This document shows, one piece after another, positions 33,736 through 46,200 of a stretch of 64,000 bases of DNA. Every line of letters begins with the position of its first letter. Positions within the stretch are counted from its first letter, which is position 1. A program made the position numbers and the translations under genes. The stretch is from Mactromeris polynyma (Eukaryota > Mollusca > Bivalvia > Venerida > Mactridae): the NCBI GenBank assembly GCA_032209605.1, contig JASFXZ010000016.1, positions 5,146,001 to 5,210,000 on the forward strand. The letters are read 5' to 3'. The notes beneath the pieces were generated by a model that saw only the letters and a list, made by a program, of their open reading frames with translations, made no database searches and was not told the DNA's origin.

Positions 33736-34097
33736 AGTAGATGTTTGGGACACTTTATTCATTAACAATTACTTAAAATGCTAGGTTTGTTTAAAATTCA
33801 CAATATCAGGTTTGATCAATAACAGAATAACACACTTGGTTTTCCAACCATTTGTCAGAAACCCAGGAACCTGTGGTCCGAAGTTATTTTAGATAAATGT
33901 GATTTACAACTCGGTTATTACTTTTAATTTATGATATATATTAAAATACAAGTTTGTTTTCATAAATCACTTGTCACATCATTTTACATTGACAGTTTGT
34001 AAAACTGCCCTTGAACTTTCGCTAAACATTTATTATTGATCCTACAGTACCATTTATGTGATTCATTTGCACATGTACATTTCAACCACTGTAGAGT

Positions 34098-34223
34098 ATC
34101 ACGAGTTCTCTCCCTTTATCCCTTTTAAAGTTTTTCTCCCCCTTTATCAATTATACACATGTATACTATAGAAGTTATAAAGGGAGATAACTCTAGAAAG
34201 GATAAAGGGAGATAACTCATGAC
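34098..34223. mobile_element. Foldback element with GGGAGATAACTC arms, copy 1
   Basis: Left arm cacgagttctctcccttta is answered by taaagggagataactcatga on the right, with a near-duplicate right arm and a centre atacacatgtatactataga. The same architecture recurs at 51384-51473 and 62364-62466. Confidence 0.75.
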
Positions 34224-37131
34224 AATCTCCTGTGGTTTAAACTTAAAACAGTCTTAATGGTAACTCACTTGCCCAAAGTCTGGGTAGATATTTTATAGAT
34301 GAATCATTTAAAATTCATAAAATTGCTGTATAAGAATATAATGAATTGCAGTAAGAAAATGTATTCAGAAAAATGCTGTCAAAACTTTAATGTGCAAACT
34401 ACTTTTATGAACTTTAGTCACCTATTGAAACACATATACCCATACTACCTAGAAATACATTATTTTGAAAATACCTATCGCTGTTAGAATAACTTATTGT
34501 TTAACTAGATATGGCCTCTTCTATGAGTTTGAATGCGATACAAATCTACATTGTATTTATGTTATGAATGGGGTTTTCAATTCATCTTCAATGCTTCCAT
34601 TATTCCTTTCTTAGTTATGCTTTAATTGATATACATTTTATGGGTTACTACTCAGTAGATACTTGCTAGACACATATTCAGAATTTTCATAAGGTTTGCC
34701 CGTAAATGAGGTCATGCAATCCTAAAAAGCGACATAAAAATGTCATGTACTACAGAGGGGGTGTTTATTTCACATGATTGTTGTAGGTGACAATAGCTCT
34801 TTGTCCACTGTAGTTGTCCTTTAAAGCTAGTGTATAATTGGTGAAGTTTGCATGGTGGAAATGTGAGCAAATTCCGTGAATTCAAGTAGGTCACGAAAAT
34901 AACAGTCCATGTTAATCCCCTATGCACAGATGTATAGTTTGACATACTATCATCTGTCAACTGTCACAACACTCATTTTGGTGATTCACAGTATATGCAG
35001 CTATGTAAGCGTCCATAAGTACCAGTTTGACTGTAAACATTACATCTACAGTATGTATTTATATGTGATGTGTTGCAAGGTTGAATGAAGCTATATGATA
35101 TTGTGACAGCACATAAAAGTATTGGTTGGTATACGTGTATATATACAACCAGAGATTATATGACACATCACTACATGTACGGCTAATTATTACATGCATC
35201 CCTGATTCTCTATTCATCAAAAACTCCCACAAGGACAATATTATTATACATATGTAAGATTATGGTCAGTAAAAAGAACAGGTATTTATGCATTTGTACA
35301 TATTTGTGGTTTCTTTTTGTTGTACAGGTAAACCGTTCGAAGGGTTATCGGTTTTGTTCTGGTAATTTTGCAAACCTTTCAAAATGTTCGATGCATTAGT
35401 CTTGAGGTTTAAAGGTGTTCAACACCATTAATTGTATTTCTGATAATTTTGCAAATCTTTGATATATATACTCTTTGGTTTTAATGGTGTTCTGCAACTG
35501 TAAGTATTGTGTTTTAATGTTGTTTATTATGTAGCTATCTGTTTAGTGTTTGAGTTGTGTTTATTAGGATGTGAAGGTATGTTACATTAAACTCATGAAG
35601 ATGAAATGGAGAAAACTTTAAGAGATGTGGTTCTAGGATTTAATAGCACTCTGAAATGCTCGCTAATAAATGCAGTATAAATATCATATTTGAGTATGTA
35701 TTACCTATTTTTCTCATGTTACGTACTGATATTTATGTACTGATATTTGTCCATGTACATGTCTCTTATCCACTACCTGCACACTCATTTTAAGGTTTAG
35801 TGGGGTCAGTTATAAGTAAACCATCGATGATTACTGGGATTGTGCCGGTAATGGCCACAATGGTGCACATCCACAGAGGCCTGGGTAGAGGAAGGTGAAG
35901 ATGCAGTTGACCAAAACACTTTCTCTTTCTTTCTGTAATTTAATCCTCTTCTACCATTTCTATCAATTCCTTTGTTGATTCTTTTCTAAACAGTTGCCAC
36001 ACATCCCATGTTAGTCTAGTCTGACTGAGACAATGTTACCTGTAGATTTGAGTTGCTCAATGACATGTTTTTAAGATTTAGCTTATTGTTTTAGTGGTGA
36101 TATAATTGAAACTAGTATCCACTGTATTTAAAGAATGAGTTTTCAATATTGTTGTTATGGCATGGCTGTTGATTCACTGAAGAATGTCTGAATGTTTTCT
36201 CCAAATGTATTAGTTATTTATATATTTTTACTGTTAAGGCTATCTATCCTCACAGACAAAATATCTTGACACAGGTCAGACGTTTATTCCTTGTATACCA
36301 AGATACCACTGATTGAAAGCTCCTAATAAGCTAGCTTCGTCGGTGTGCTATAGTGAAATGTTCCCTGTAAGTTAAGCATCTATAAGTTAATAACACTAAT
36401 TTTGTTAGAATAAATATAGGTTAAATGTGATTGACATTGAACAGTTCAGTAAATGAGACCAATTAACTTATCCATCTTTGGACATTTATAGGTTACAATT
36501 GCAAAGTGAAAGTAAATTGTTAAATAAGGAATGTTTAAGGTAAAATGTGCCTGCATGGCCAACCATGATTTAAATTGTTGTACCGTTATTGAATACAGTC
36601 ATGACTAATATGTTTAAAATTATGTGTTTGCCAGTCGTTAGTTTTCTGTCAATACATTATCTTATGTTTTGTAATTGTTGGTTTTATGATCTAGTGCACG
36701 TTGTAAGAATTGGTTTCAGAATCGGTGTAAAATGAATGAGTTAAGACTCTCAGTTAGATCTTGTTGTTGAAATATCTCAAAAAGGAGATCAATGTTATGT
36801 CTCGTGTAAAAATCTACTCAAGCTCAATTGTTCGGCCACACTGGGCCTTTATCAAGAGAAAAGAACACGATAATTCACAATATCAATATATATATAAGGT
36901 AATGAAAAATATCTTGATCATATCTCGATATGAAAAAATGAGTTTAAACTGTCTGTAGTTTTGATTGAGTTAAGGCTTTGTACGTATAAATGTTTAATTC
37001 TAATTATTTGAGTCACTTGTTTCGTGTGCTTGATAGATGCGATAACTTTCCTTAAAATGATGGTTTTATTCACTGTTGTTATATTGCAATGTTGGTACAT
37101 GTAATGTATGTAGTGTTTTGGTTTATTTCAG

Positions 37132-37232
37132 TACTTATCCAATGTAATTGGCCTACAGAAGAGTTAGGGCTGTCTTGATTGTTGTCTGGGAGAAGCTGCG
37201 ACCGTGTGTTTCTCGTTCCATTCTTTCCGAGA
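37132..37232 (+). other. 5' UTR part of ANO10 exon 2
   Basis: A clean acceptor (gtttatttcag, ending 37131) precedes 101 bases with no in-frame ATG before the ANO10 start. This implies at least one upstream noncoding exon. Confidence 0.6.
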
Positions 37233-40200
37233 ATGGAGGAAGTGCCAGAAGGTTTGCAAAGGGATGGAGCTGCAGGAGGCGGAGCAAAGAAGACTTTGGA
37301 GTTCGAACCATTAGTTGTGTTGGAATTTGCTGTAAACACGAAGCAAGAAGCTATCAAATGGATGATATCAAAATTACAAGCTTCAAGTGATGATAATGGT
37401 GCTGATCTATGTGTTAGTGCAATGGTCATGCAGCATAATCAGGTACTGTCTGAATACACTTAAGTCTTACGATAAGTTCCCTGAAAACTGGAACTCTCAG
37501 AAAACTGGACTTTCAACCAAGTTCAGGCAGGTCCAGTTTTCAAGGATTTTAACAATACAAAAATGATGTTTAAGTTAATGAATAATAATGTCAAAATAGG
37601 ACATGGATCTAAGAATTGGATTGATTTTCATTGCAATAATTACTGAGGATTGATGTATTTCACAAAATACCCGAGGTACATGTAACAGAATACCAGTATA
37701 TTTTAACAATGCATGGCTCTTCAGTATTTTTCATCTCATTCTGTAAATTTCCTTTATATACTACAGAACAATGAATACAATTAAATACTCCCCCTACTAG
37801 TATTTATGTCATGGTTGATACAGGGTTCCTGTGCTTGTTGGGAACCATGAAACACAAATTTATATTATTCTATTTTGGATGGTGAATCTTGCATTGCTTT
37901 GAAGCACTGGCTGTCATTGTTCTTTTTTCTATAATGTATAATCATTGATTATTTGTACTTTTGCATTTGACAATTGCTCTTATCTACACAGATATCCAAT
38001 GTATATGACAGCACTGCCTGATTATAATAGTATGCACATTGGATTGTATTTCAACTGCTATATTTGGTTGGGAATTGGCTTCGAGGGTATAAATTTACAA
38101 CATGCTGGAGGTCTTGGCTCCCCAAAGCTTATGAATCAAAGTGTGCATAAATGTATACATGGTTGTTTCTGAAACATGTCCATATTATCCGGAAGTATGG
38201 AAGCTCTTTTTTGTACTACAGCTCTTCAATCCGATCTCATTTGCAAAGTAATGGTGTGATTTTGTAGATAAAAACAAAGTTGGTGTGCCAATGGTATACT
38301 ATTATTTTTCTAGCATATTTTAAAGGTAAATTGGGCAGTTGCTACACTATGATAAGGGTTTCCAAGAAACAAAGTGTGTCTTTACTTAAACTGTTTTTGA
38401 TGCATTAAAATAGATAGTTACTTTTGGCCTTTCTTCTCTGCTGAGGAATGGTTTGACCTTCCTACTCTGCTGAGAAATGGTTTGACCTTCCTTTTCTGCT
38501 GAGGAATGGTTTGACCTTCCTTTCCTGCTGAGAAATGGTTTGACCTTCCTTCTCTGCCGAGGAATGGTTTGACCTTCCTTCTCTGCCGAGGAATGGTTGA
38601 CCTTCCTTCTCTGCCGAGGAATGGTTTGACCTTCCTTTCCTGCTGAGAAATGGTTTGACCTTCCTTCTCTGCCGAGGAATGGTTTGACCTTCCTTCTCTG
38701 CCGAGGAATGGTTGACCTTCCTTCTCTGCCGAGGAACAGTTTGGCCTTCCTTCTCTGCCGAGGAATGGTTTGACCTTCCTTTCCTGCTGAGAAATGGTTT
38801 GACCTTCCTTTCCTGCTGAGAAATGGTTTGACCTTCCTTCTCTGCCGAGGAACGGTTTGGTCTTCCTTCTCCGCCGAGGATTGGTTTGACCTTCCTTTCC
38901 TGCTGAGAAATGGTTTGACCTTCCTTTCCTGCTGAGAAATGGTTTGACCTTCCTTTCCTGCTGAGAAATGGTTTGACCTTCCTTCTCTGCCGAGGAACAG
39001 TTTGGCCTTCCTTCTCTGCTGAAGAATGGTTTGACCTTCCTTCTCTGTCGAGGAATGGTTTGGCCTTCCTTCTCTACCAAGGATTGGTTTGACCTTCCTT
39101 CTCTGTCGAGGAATGGTTTGACCTTCCTTCTCTACCAAGGATTGGTTTGGCCTTCCTTCTCTGATTAGGATTATTTTGCTTTTTTTCTCTGTTGAAGAGT
39201 GGTTTATATTGCTGTGGAAGATGTATTCAACTTTCTCACTGCAGGATCATATCTCACAGTCCAATATAAAAGCTCATGAAATTTGTTAATGTAAGGGAAC
39301 ATTTATTTGCGTGTTTCAGTCTATTGTTTGAACATATATCATTGTTTATTATTGTATGTATAATTCCACAGGAAGAGTCAGTAAGTACATTGCATGTAAC
39401 AGCTTTGTACAACATTATACACACATACTGTGTATGTAGATACAGAAACTAACTGTGATCAATTTTTACATAATTTTGTGTGTTCTACCCACAAAAATTT
39501 TGTTTCGGACACCTTGTTTATTTTGAAATGTTATCCACATTATACCCATAGTTTTTTATAATATTCATTTATAAAACATATACAGGAGCTAACATAGTGA
39601 TGAAGATGATTTTGAGTACCAGAAACATTGATGTAGTAACTTTCAATTAAATGTGTTTCATAGAATACCTGTCATACAACTCAGTGCTCCAAACATGTTT
39701 TTAATGATGGCTCAAGGTGTCAACAGACAGTTGGTTGTCCAGTGTTTATGCTCATTATACATTAACCTAGGTCTGCCAGTGTCTGGTTATGTTGTGGCAC
39801 ACATAAAAAGGGCAACAACTCTGTTGTTATTACCAGTGATTATCTTATAATGATCTGCTGAAAATGTTACAAGTCTCCCATAGTTTGCTGATCAAACGTA
39901 TTCTCGTATCAAACCACCTTTGCAAATGTTATGACCTTGTTGAATAACCGCTTTGATGCTCGCTGAACTGCACTTTAATTCATAAATTAAACTATAGCTG
40001 TATAGGGTTAGAAATAAATGAGCAGGTACATCATTTTGTTTTTATATTTAATTAGCTTTCTTGTAAACAATGGCCTATGTATCTGAAGGTGTTGCACAGC
40101 TATCATTGGTCCGCTTTTTACTTGAGAAAGGTTTAAACATTGATCAGCCAATGAAAACATGTTTTGGAAAATATTGACCAATAGCTATTTGCGTATACAA

Positions 40201-43200
40201 CAACGGTATTCTCAACCACTTTTGAATGGACAGTAAATACCAGTACTTATCATTGTTCTTCATTTATTGCACTAGGTAAACAAGCATGGACATATTTTAC
40301 CTTTGGTAACTTCACAGATTGCACTAGGAACTAATGTCTATGTAATTGGAACATTGTAGTATATTATTAGTAACCATGAAAAGACTGCATGTACCAGCAT
40401 ATGTTTACCTTCAGCAGCCATTATACATGTATTAGTTTAATAATTACTGTATTTGCTTTATTTTGTATGTTGCATGTTGTTTAATGCACAATGCAGCTGT
40501 ATTTTTTTATGTTTTTTTACTTTTGAAAATTTTGGTTAGAATTACATTTCCAGTGACAAAGTATATTATGCACTTTTACCTCTGATACTATTATTTTGAT
40601 GTTACATAAAGCATTTAGATGGCCTTAAATTCAGTTTAACGATACATTTGAACATTTTTGTTGTGTAATTATTTCACAATGGGCTTACGGCTGCTTTGTA
40701 TGTTTTTCTTGCCCTTTTTTATCCTAAAGTATGCTCATATTTTATCAGGGCATGTCAAGTAATGATACCTTAGCTATGGAGTGTTTATGACCAGTGTAGA
40801 CATATTCCAGATGGTAAAGAGTTCACTGTGTGATCCATGTCTACACTATTTGGTTGTACAGTTAGATGTTTTGGTGGCTGTTATGCACCTGAACTCAGTA
40901 TTCACTGTTATCTAGATAGCTTATGGTCCTAAGCACATAACAGCAGTTCCTTCATACATAAAGGCTGATGTCTGATTTATTCAATTCTTTGAGAGACAAT
41001 TGCTACAATTGTGCTAATTTTTTTTGTGCTAAAAATAGAAATTTGGTTTCCGGCAAATAACTTTAGTTTCGTTGATCATATTGACATCAAACTTAGTGTA
41101 TAGTATGAACACGTGGAGAGTTCGCTTGGGATTGCTTATGGGTTCATTCCGTCCAAGGTCAAGGTCTCTTAAAATTTACAAATCAGTTTCCACTTAATAT
41201 CTTAGCTATGCGTGGGTGTATTGACATCAAACTTGGTGTATAGTTGTTGCATATATATATATCTAAGTGTGAGTGTGTGTATGCATGTATCACCTACGGC
41301 ACCTTTGCAGCATTGATAATCATCATGTATTCATTATACAAATAGAGCCTTGAATACACATAACTAGGTTGAAAACCTGGTTTGTGGGCATTGCCCATTT
41401 CTTGTTAATACTTTCAGTGCTTAAAAGACATAAATGTTAGCATTTGGTACAATGATATTGTCTGCGTTCATGTATATGAAGAATTGCAGTCATATTATTA
41501 TTGCTAATATTTTCTGTAACCTTTGGTGATTGCTAAATATCCTTATGGTGTTGGACAATATTAAAAAAGGTTACGTGATATATTTCCATATGCACCTTAT
41601 TCAGGTCATGGTACTTTCTCCTCTATCATGTTGTACAAGTATTGTCTCACTTAGCACTTTGTTAAGCTACTGTGTGGTAGCCATATTCTTATGTGTAAAT
41701 TACTATATGAGCGCCGCTATACGATTTCCAACCTCTTCTGTAAGTGATGTCATTTCAAGTAAACGTCACATTTGACGTCACCATGTACTGACAGTAAGCA
41801 ATATTTGCCCCATATGGCAATATGAAAAAGAAGTGACCGTATGGAGTAAATATTGTTTCCTGCTTGCTAATAGTGACATCACTTGTTGCGTTTTCTGGAA
41901 ATGCCGTCACTTACAGAAGAGGTTGGAAATCCCATAGCAGCGCTCATATATTGTTGGTTTATATAATTGTAACCTATAATTAATATTTTTTATTACACAT
42001 GTGCAAGCTGTGACCGTATACTCTCTAAACATTATTTTGTGCATTTATTTCTTTCAACAACTTTAAACTTTAGGGAGAAGTGTCATTTACATGTCTGAGA
42101 ACTGAAAATGAGCTTAGAAAATAGACATTTATCAAGTTTGTATGATATTAGAACTCAATTTGTTTGTATTTAATGGTTCACTGCAATAGTATTTTAATTG
42201 AATATCAATTCATAGTCAGAACAAACACTGATGAATGAAAACTGAAATGTTCATGTCTATGTTACCTAACCTTTTCTCAGAACTTTCTGATTTATGATGT
42301 TAATGTGTTTCCTAGGAGACAGTGTTGTTTATTGGAGGTAGTACTGAGAGACTGTTGCTAGGAGCTGAGATGATGGATCTCATGAAAGTATACAAGGATG
42401 GTAACCATAGAGAATTCACTGTGAATGATTTGCCAAACTTTAGGAGTGGTGGTAAGTTCATTTCTCTGTAGTCTCGGTAATAACAACACCCATTGTCATT
42501 ATTGGCATGTTGTCCTTGTGCATGACTTTTCAGTGTATTTTTTCACAAACTTATGACTTAGAATTTGGTAGTTGGTTATTGAAATCGGCAAAAATAGACA
42601 ATGAAGCATTATATTTCAGCAGTGAATCGATTTAGGAATGAGTTGTTTTATTGAAACTGTTATGAACAGGTCACAATATTTGGTATTTAAGCATTAACCC
42701 ATTGCTCATTTGAGAAAGCAGTTTTAATTTACACTTGTTTCGGTGGGCTTTTGCTTTGATGTCTCGAAACAATATCCACATATACTTTTTGACAGAAATT
42801 GAAATAACAAGCACTGAGCACTGATGACACATATTGCTTATTAAATGCATAATTTGTAGGTAGAATAGGACTTGGAAAAAACGCCTTGCAAATACATTCA
42901 TTAACTTGTTTTTATCATCAGAAAAATGAATAATTACTTTCAGACAATGCTGATAATTTCTTGACAATGGCAGAGAAGCAGAAGATAATGTTTCGAGAGC
43001 TAGAGAACATCAGAGCTACGGATAATGATGATAATGTTCCTGGTTATGAGTTTATCAAACTGTATACTGGGCGTACTATTGGTATGAACATCTTATGATG
43101 GTGAAATCAAATAGTATCATGAAGGCCACCATGTATCTATGTAGTAATATGCAATTTTTCAAACAGATGACCGAGTATATTAAAAATTATTCTATATATC

Positions 43201-46200
43201 ATTAAAGTTTACACTTGTAGTTATCAAATGAGTCCATCCTTGTTTGGTATGAAAAAATCTTGTTTGCTTTAAAGATGTATATGGCTCATGTGAACCTAAA
43301 ATGTTTTAATGGGCTCCATCCAGTATTGTTGTTACATAGTCTAAACACCATTAATAAGAACCATTGCCATGTATAAATGTTTAAAACAATCTTGTTACTA
43401 AGAGACAAAACTAGTAAAAAAACACTCACTTGTTAAAAAACGGGAAGTTTAAAAAAAAAATTATGATAATACAAATGTATTTTTTCGTCCAATACAGAGA
43501 TACAAATTATAAATGTATTCTGTGATAATGCATAAAATAGCAATGTACTCTACTTTTGGCATGCAATATGTCCTTGTCATGGTAACATGATGGTTTGAAT
43601 ATTTCTTATTTTAATGTATTTGTCACTATTTCAGTGAAGAAAATGTTGAGTCAAGATCTAATCAAGAATTTGTTCCCCTTACATGATGCGGAGTTCTTAA
43701 AGAAAATGGGTGTAGAATGGTATAAGCAGCCTTTTGCTCAACAACCCATTGGTAAGTTGGACATTGTTACCAGGAGCTGCACACTGCTTTCATTACGAAT
43801 AAGTCATACTGTAATTGCTTGAAGTTTTACAGCCAATTATGGAATATCATTTACATGAGACACTTGTTTTATAATTATAAAAAATAAAAGCTGGACAAAT
43901 AATCGCGATATTGTTGCCATTTCCGGCAGATTTGTATTGATAAAAAAGGGGAAAATGTTGAGGGTCACTTTTACAAATCAGAACTTCCATTGACAGATCT
44001 AGGCCAAAGGAAGAAGGCACACGCATGGTTGAACACAAAAACAATAACAAAAGAAGAGCCATAAAACTGTTTCAATCTAAAATCATGTTTTTATGCCCCT
44101 TGCCATTTTTCAAATGGTTGACGTTTTCCATTTGTGCATCCATCCATGCGATCAATAACTCTAGAAAGGATGGAGTGATTCAATTCACATTGCTCACATA
44201 AGTATGGGAAAATATATGCAGGTTAAGTTTGATTTCAGTTACAATCCACTTATTTTCGGAGGAGTTATGGCCCTTTTGCATTCTACTTAAAAACCCATAG
44301 TGGGGGCATGCATCTCCTATGGACAAATCTTCTGATATTGATACTTAAAACAGTTGATATCTTTTATTAATTTTCAGATAAGATTCAACATTATTTTGGT
44401 GAGAAGATCGCCCTGTACTTCGCGTTCCTGGGATTTTATACTCTTGCTCTCATACCTCCAGCAGTGATTGGTCTCCTGTACTGGTTGACGTCATGGCAAA
44501 ACTTGTACAGGGAAGCCATCTTTGCTGTCTTCAATCTTGTCTGGGCTACCATATTTCTAGAAGCATGGAAACGCTACTGCGCTGAACTAGCATTTAAATG
44601 GGGCTGTATGGACATTGTGTCGTCGAGATTTGAGGAGCCGAGAGCCAACTATCATGGCAGGATGGGGAAAAATCCTGTGACAGGAAAACCGGAACCAGTA
44701 TTCCCAAAGTCTCAAAGAATTCTGAGATTTTATGGTGTGACGGTTCCCGTGTTATGTCTATGTCTTGCTGCAGCCTTCTATGCCATGTTGGGATATTTCT
44801 GGTTCCAGGCAATTGTTGATCAATGGTATTTAGAAGATAAAGGCTGGTTGAATCTTCTGAACACATTCATGCCAACTGTTGTATATGCCATTGTCATAGC
44901 TATACTAAATGCTATATACAGAAAAATAGCTACCCTTCTTAACGAATTTGGTGAGTTTTAAGTGTACCATCTCTCTTCTAACAATCACTTTATTTATTGA
45001 TTGTCACGATGATCAGAAAAATTCTAAGAAAAACTGGAATAATAATAGAATCATTCAGACAAGATGAATGCTGGAATCCATGTACATGTATTGATATATT
45101 TGTATAACCATAGTTCACCCCTAGGAGACAGCCTTTACTGAAACCTTAGGATTGGTTTCTGCCTTGTTTGTGGAAAACTTAATACACATTCACCAGAAAG
45201 TCATTCTAGTTTGACTATTTCTTAAATTTTAAATTCATAATTCATTCTTTTTGTTCCTTTAGTCTTGAAAAATAACTTAACTTGATTACATAAGTATATG
45301 ATACTGGATGCTAGTCAGTAGTGGAAGAACATAACAGTTCATTACTCTATGATTTGCGATGTTTCTAAGTGAATTTGTATATATATTTCAGAGAACCATC
45401 GGTTACAGACATCGTATGATAACCATATGATAATGAAGTTAATATTGGTTAGTTATCCTATACCTTTCATATGACATATTAACTAAAATGTGATTAAATT
45501 CATGATAACTTCGAAATTTAGTCTACAAAATGCTGTCAAAATTTGGTTGAAGTTGCAAACTGGAAAAACACTTACTTGAAAGCATGATGTATATTTTATG
45601 TTCGAAATTTTGATTTAGGCCTTCAGTTTTGATTTTCAGTGTGCAAACTTTTATAGGCCCTGGGTCAGTATGTACTAAGAAACCTTTTGTGTTGACTGAA
45701 AATTCAGGCTGTATTTTATAATTGCACATTTCCTACAAATGTAAATGATGGTAGGCCTGATTCATTTGTTCCATTGTTAAAAGTATATCTTCTATAATTG
45801 AATACATGTATATTTTTTAGGTGTTACCTTTATTTTAAATTGAGAATCTGGTTGTGTGGAGATGTTTGTGTAACTTATTGTGTCTTTTTTTTATTTCAGT
45901 TTGAATTCATCAATTGTTTTATCTCATTGTTTTATGTGGCATTCTACCTCCAGGATATGAAACTGCTGAAAAGTGTAAGTACTGTCATTATGTACTGTAT
46001 AAGAGAACATTTTCGCGAGTGAAAAAGTTTGTGAATTGATGATTTCAGAATTTTGTATTCAGAAATGTTTTGTGAATCGCTGAAAATGAGTCTTGTTACA
46101 TAGAAATGTCAAGTATGTTAAAGTAAACTTCTGTGAATGAATAAATTTGTGCTGGCTGATATTTTCGGGACTTTGTGAAACTCGCAAACATTTCCATGTT

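Larger units (their letters stand above)
32431..37131. other. Intergenic / upstream region of ANO10
   Basis: AT-rich; holds the dispersed repeat at 33530-33735 and the foldback element at 34098-34223. A 5' noncoding exon of the anoctamin gene must lie somewhere upstream of the acceptor at 37131, but I cannot locate it. Confidence 0.4.
37443..42315 (+). other. First coding-region intron of ANO10 (4.9 kb)
   Basis: Holds the 29-bp minisatellite (38430-39165), a dispersed repeat (41041-41400), the foldback MITE (41704-41950), and a small 13-bp inverted repeat around tgaaaactgga / tccagttttca (37479-37543). No exon was recognised. Confidence 0.7.

Noticed and set aside
38386..39138. Antisense open frames of 250 and 220 codons with KEGQTI-type repeats
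   Set aside because: They are translations of the 29-bp minisatellite in shifting frames, inside an ANO10 intron, with no domain and no flanking gene structure.
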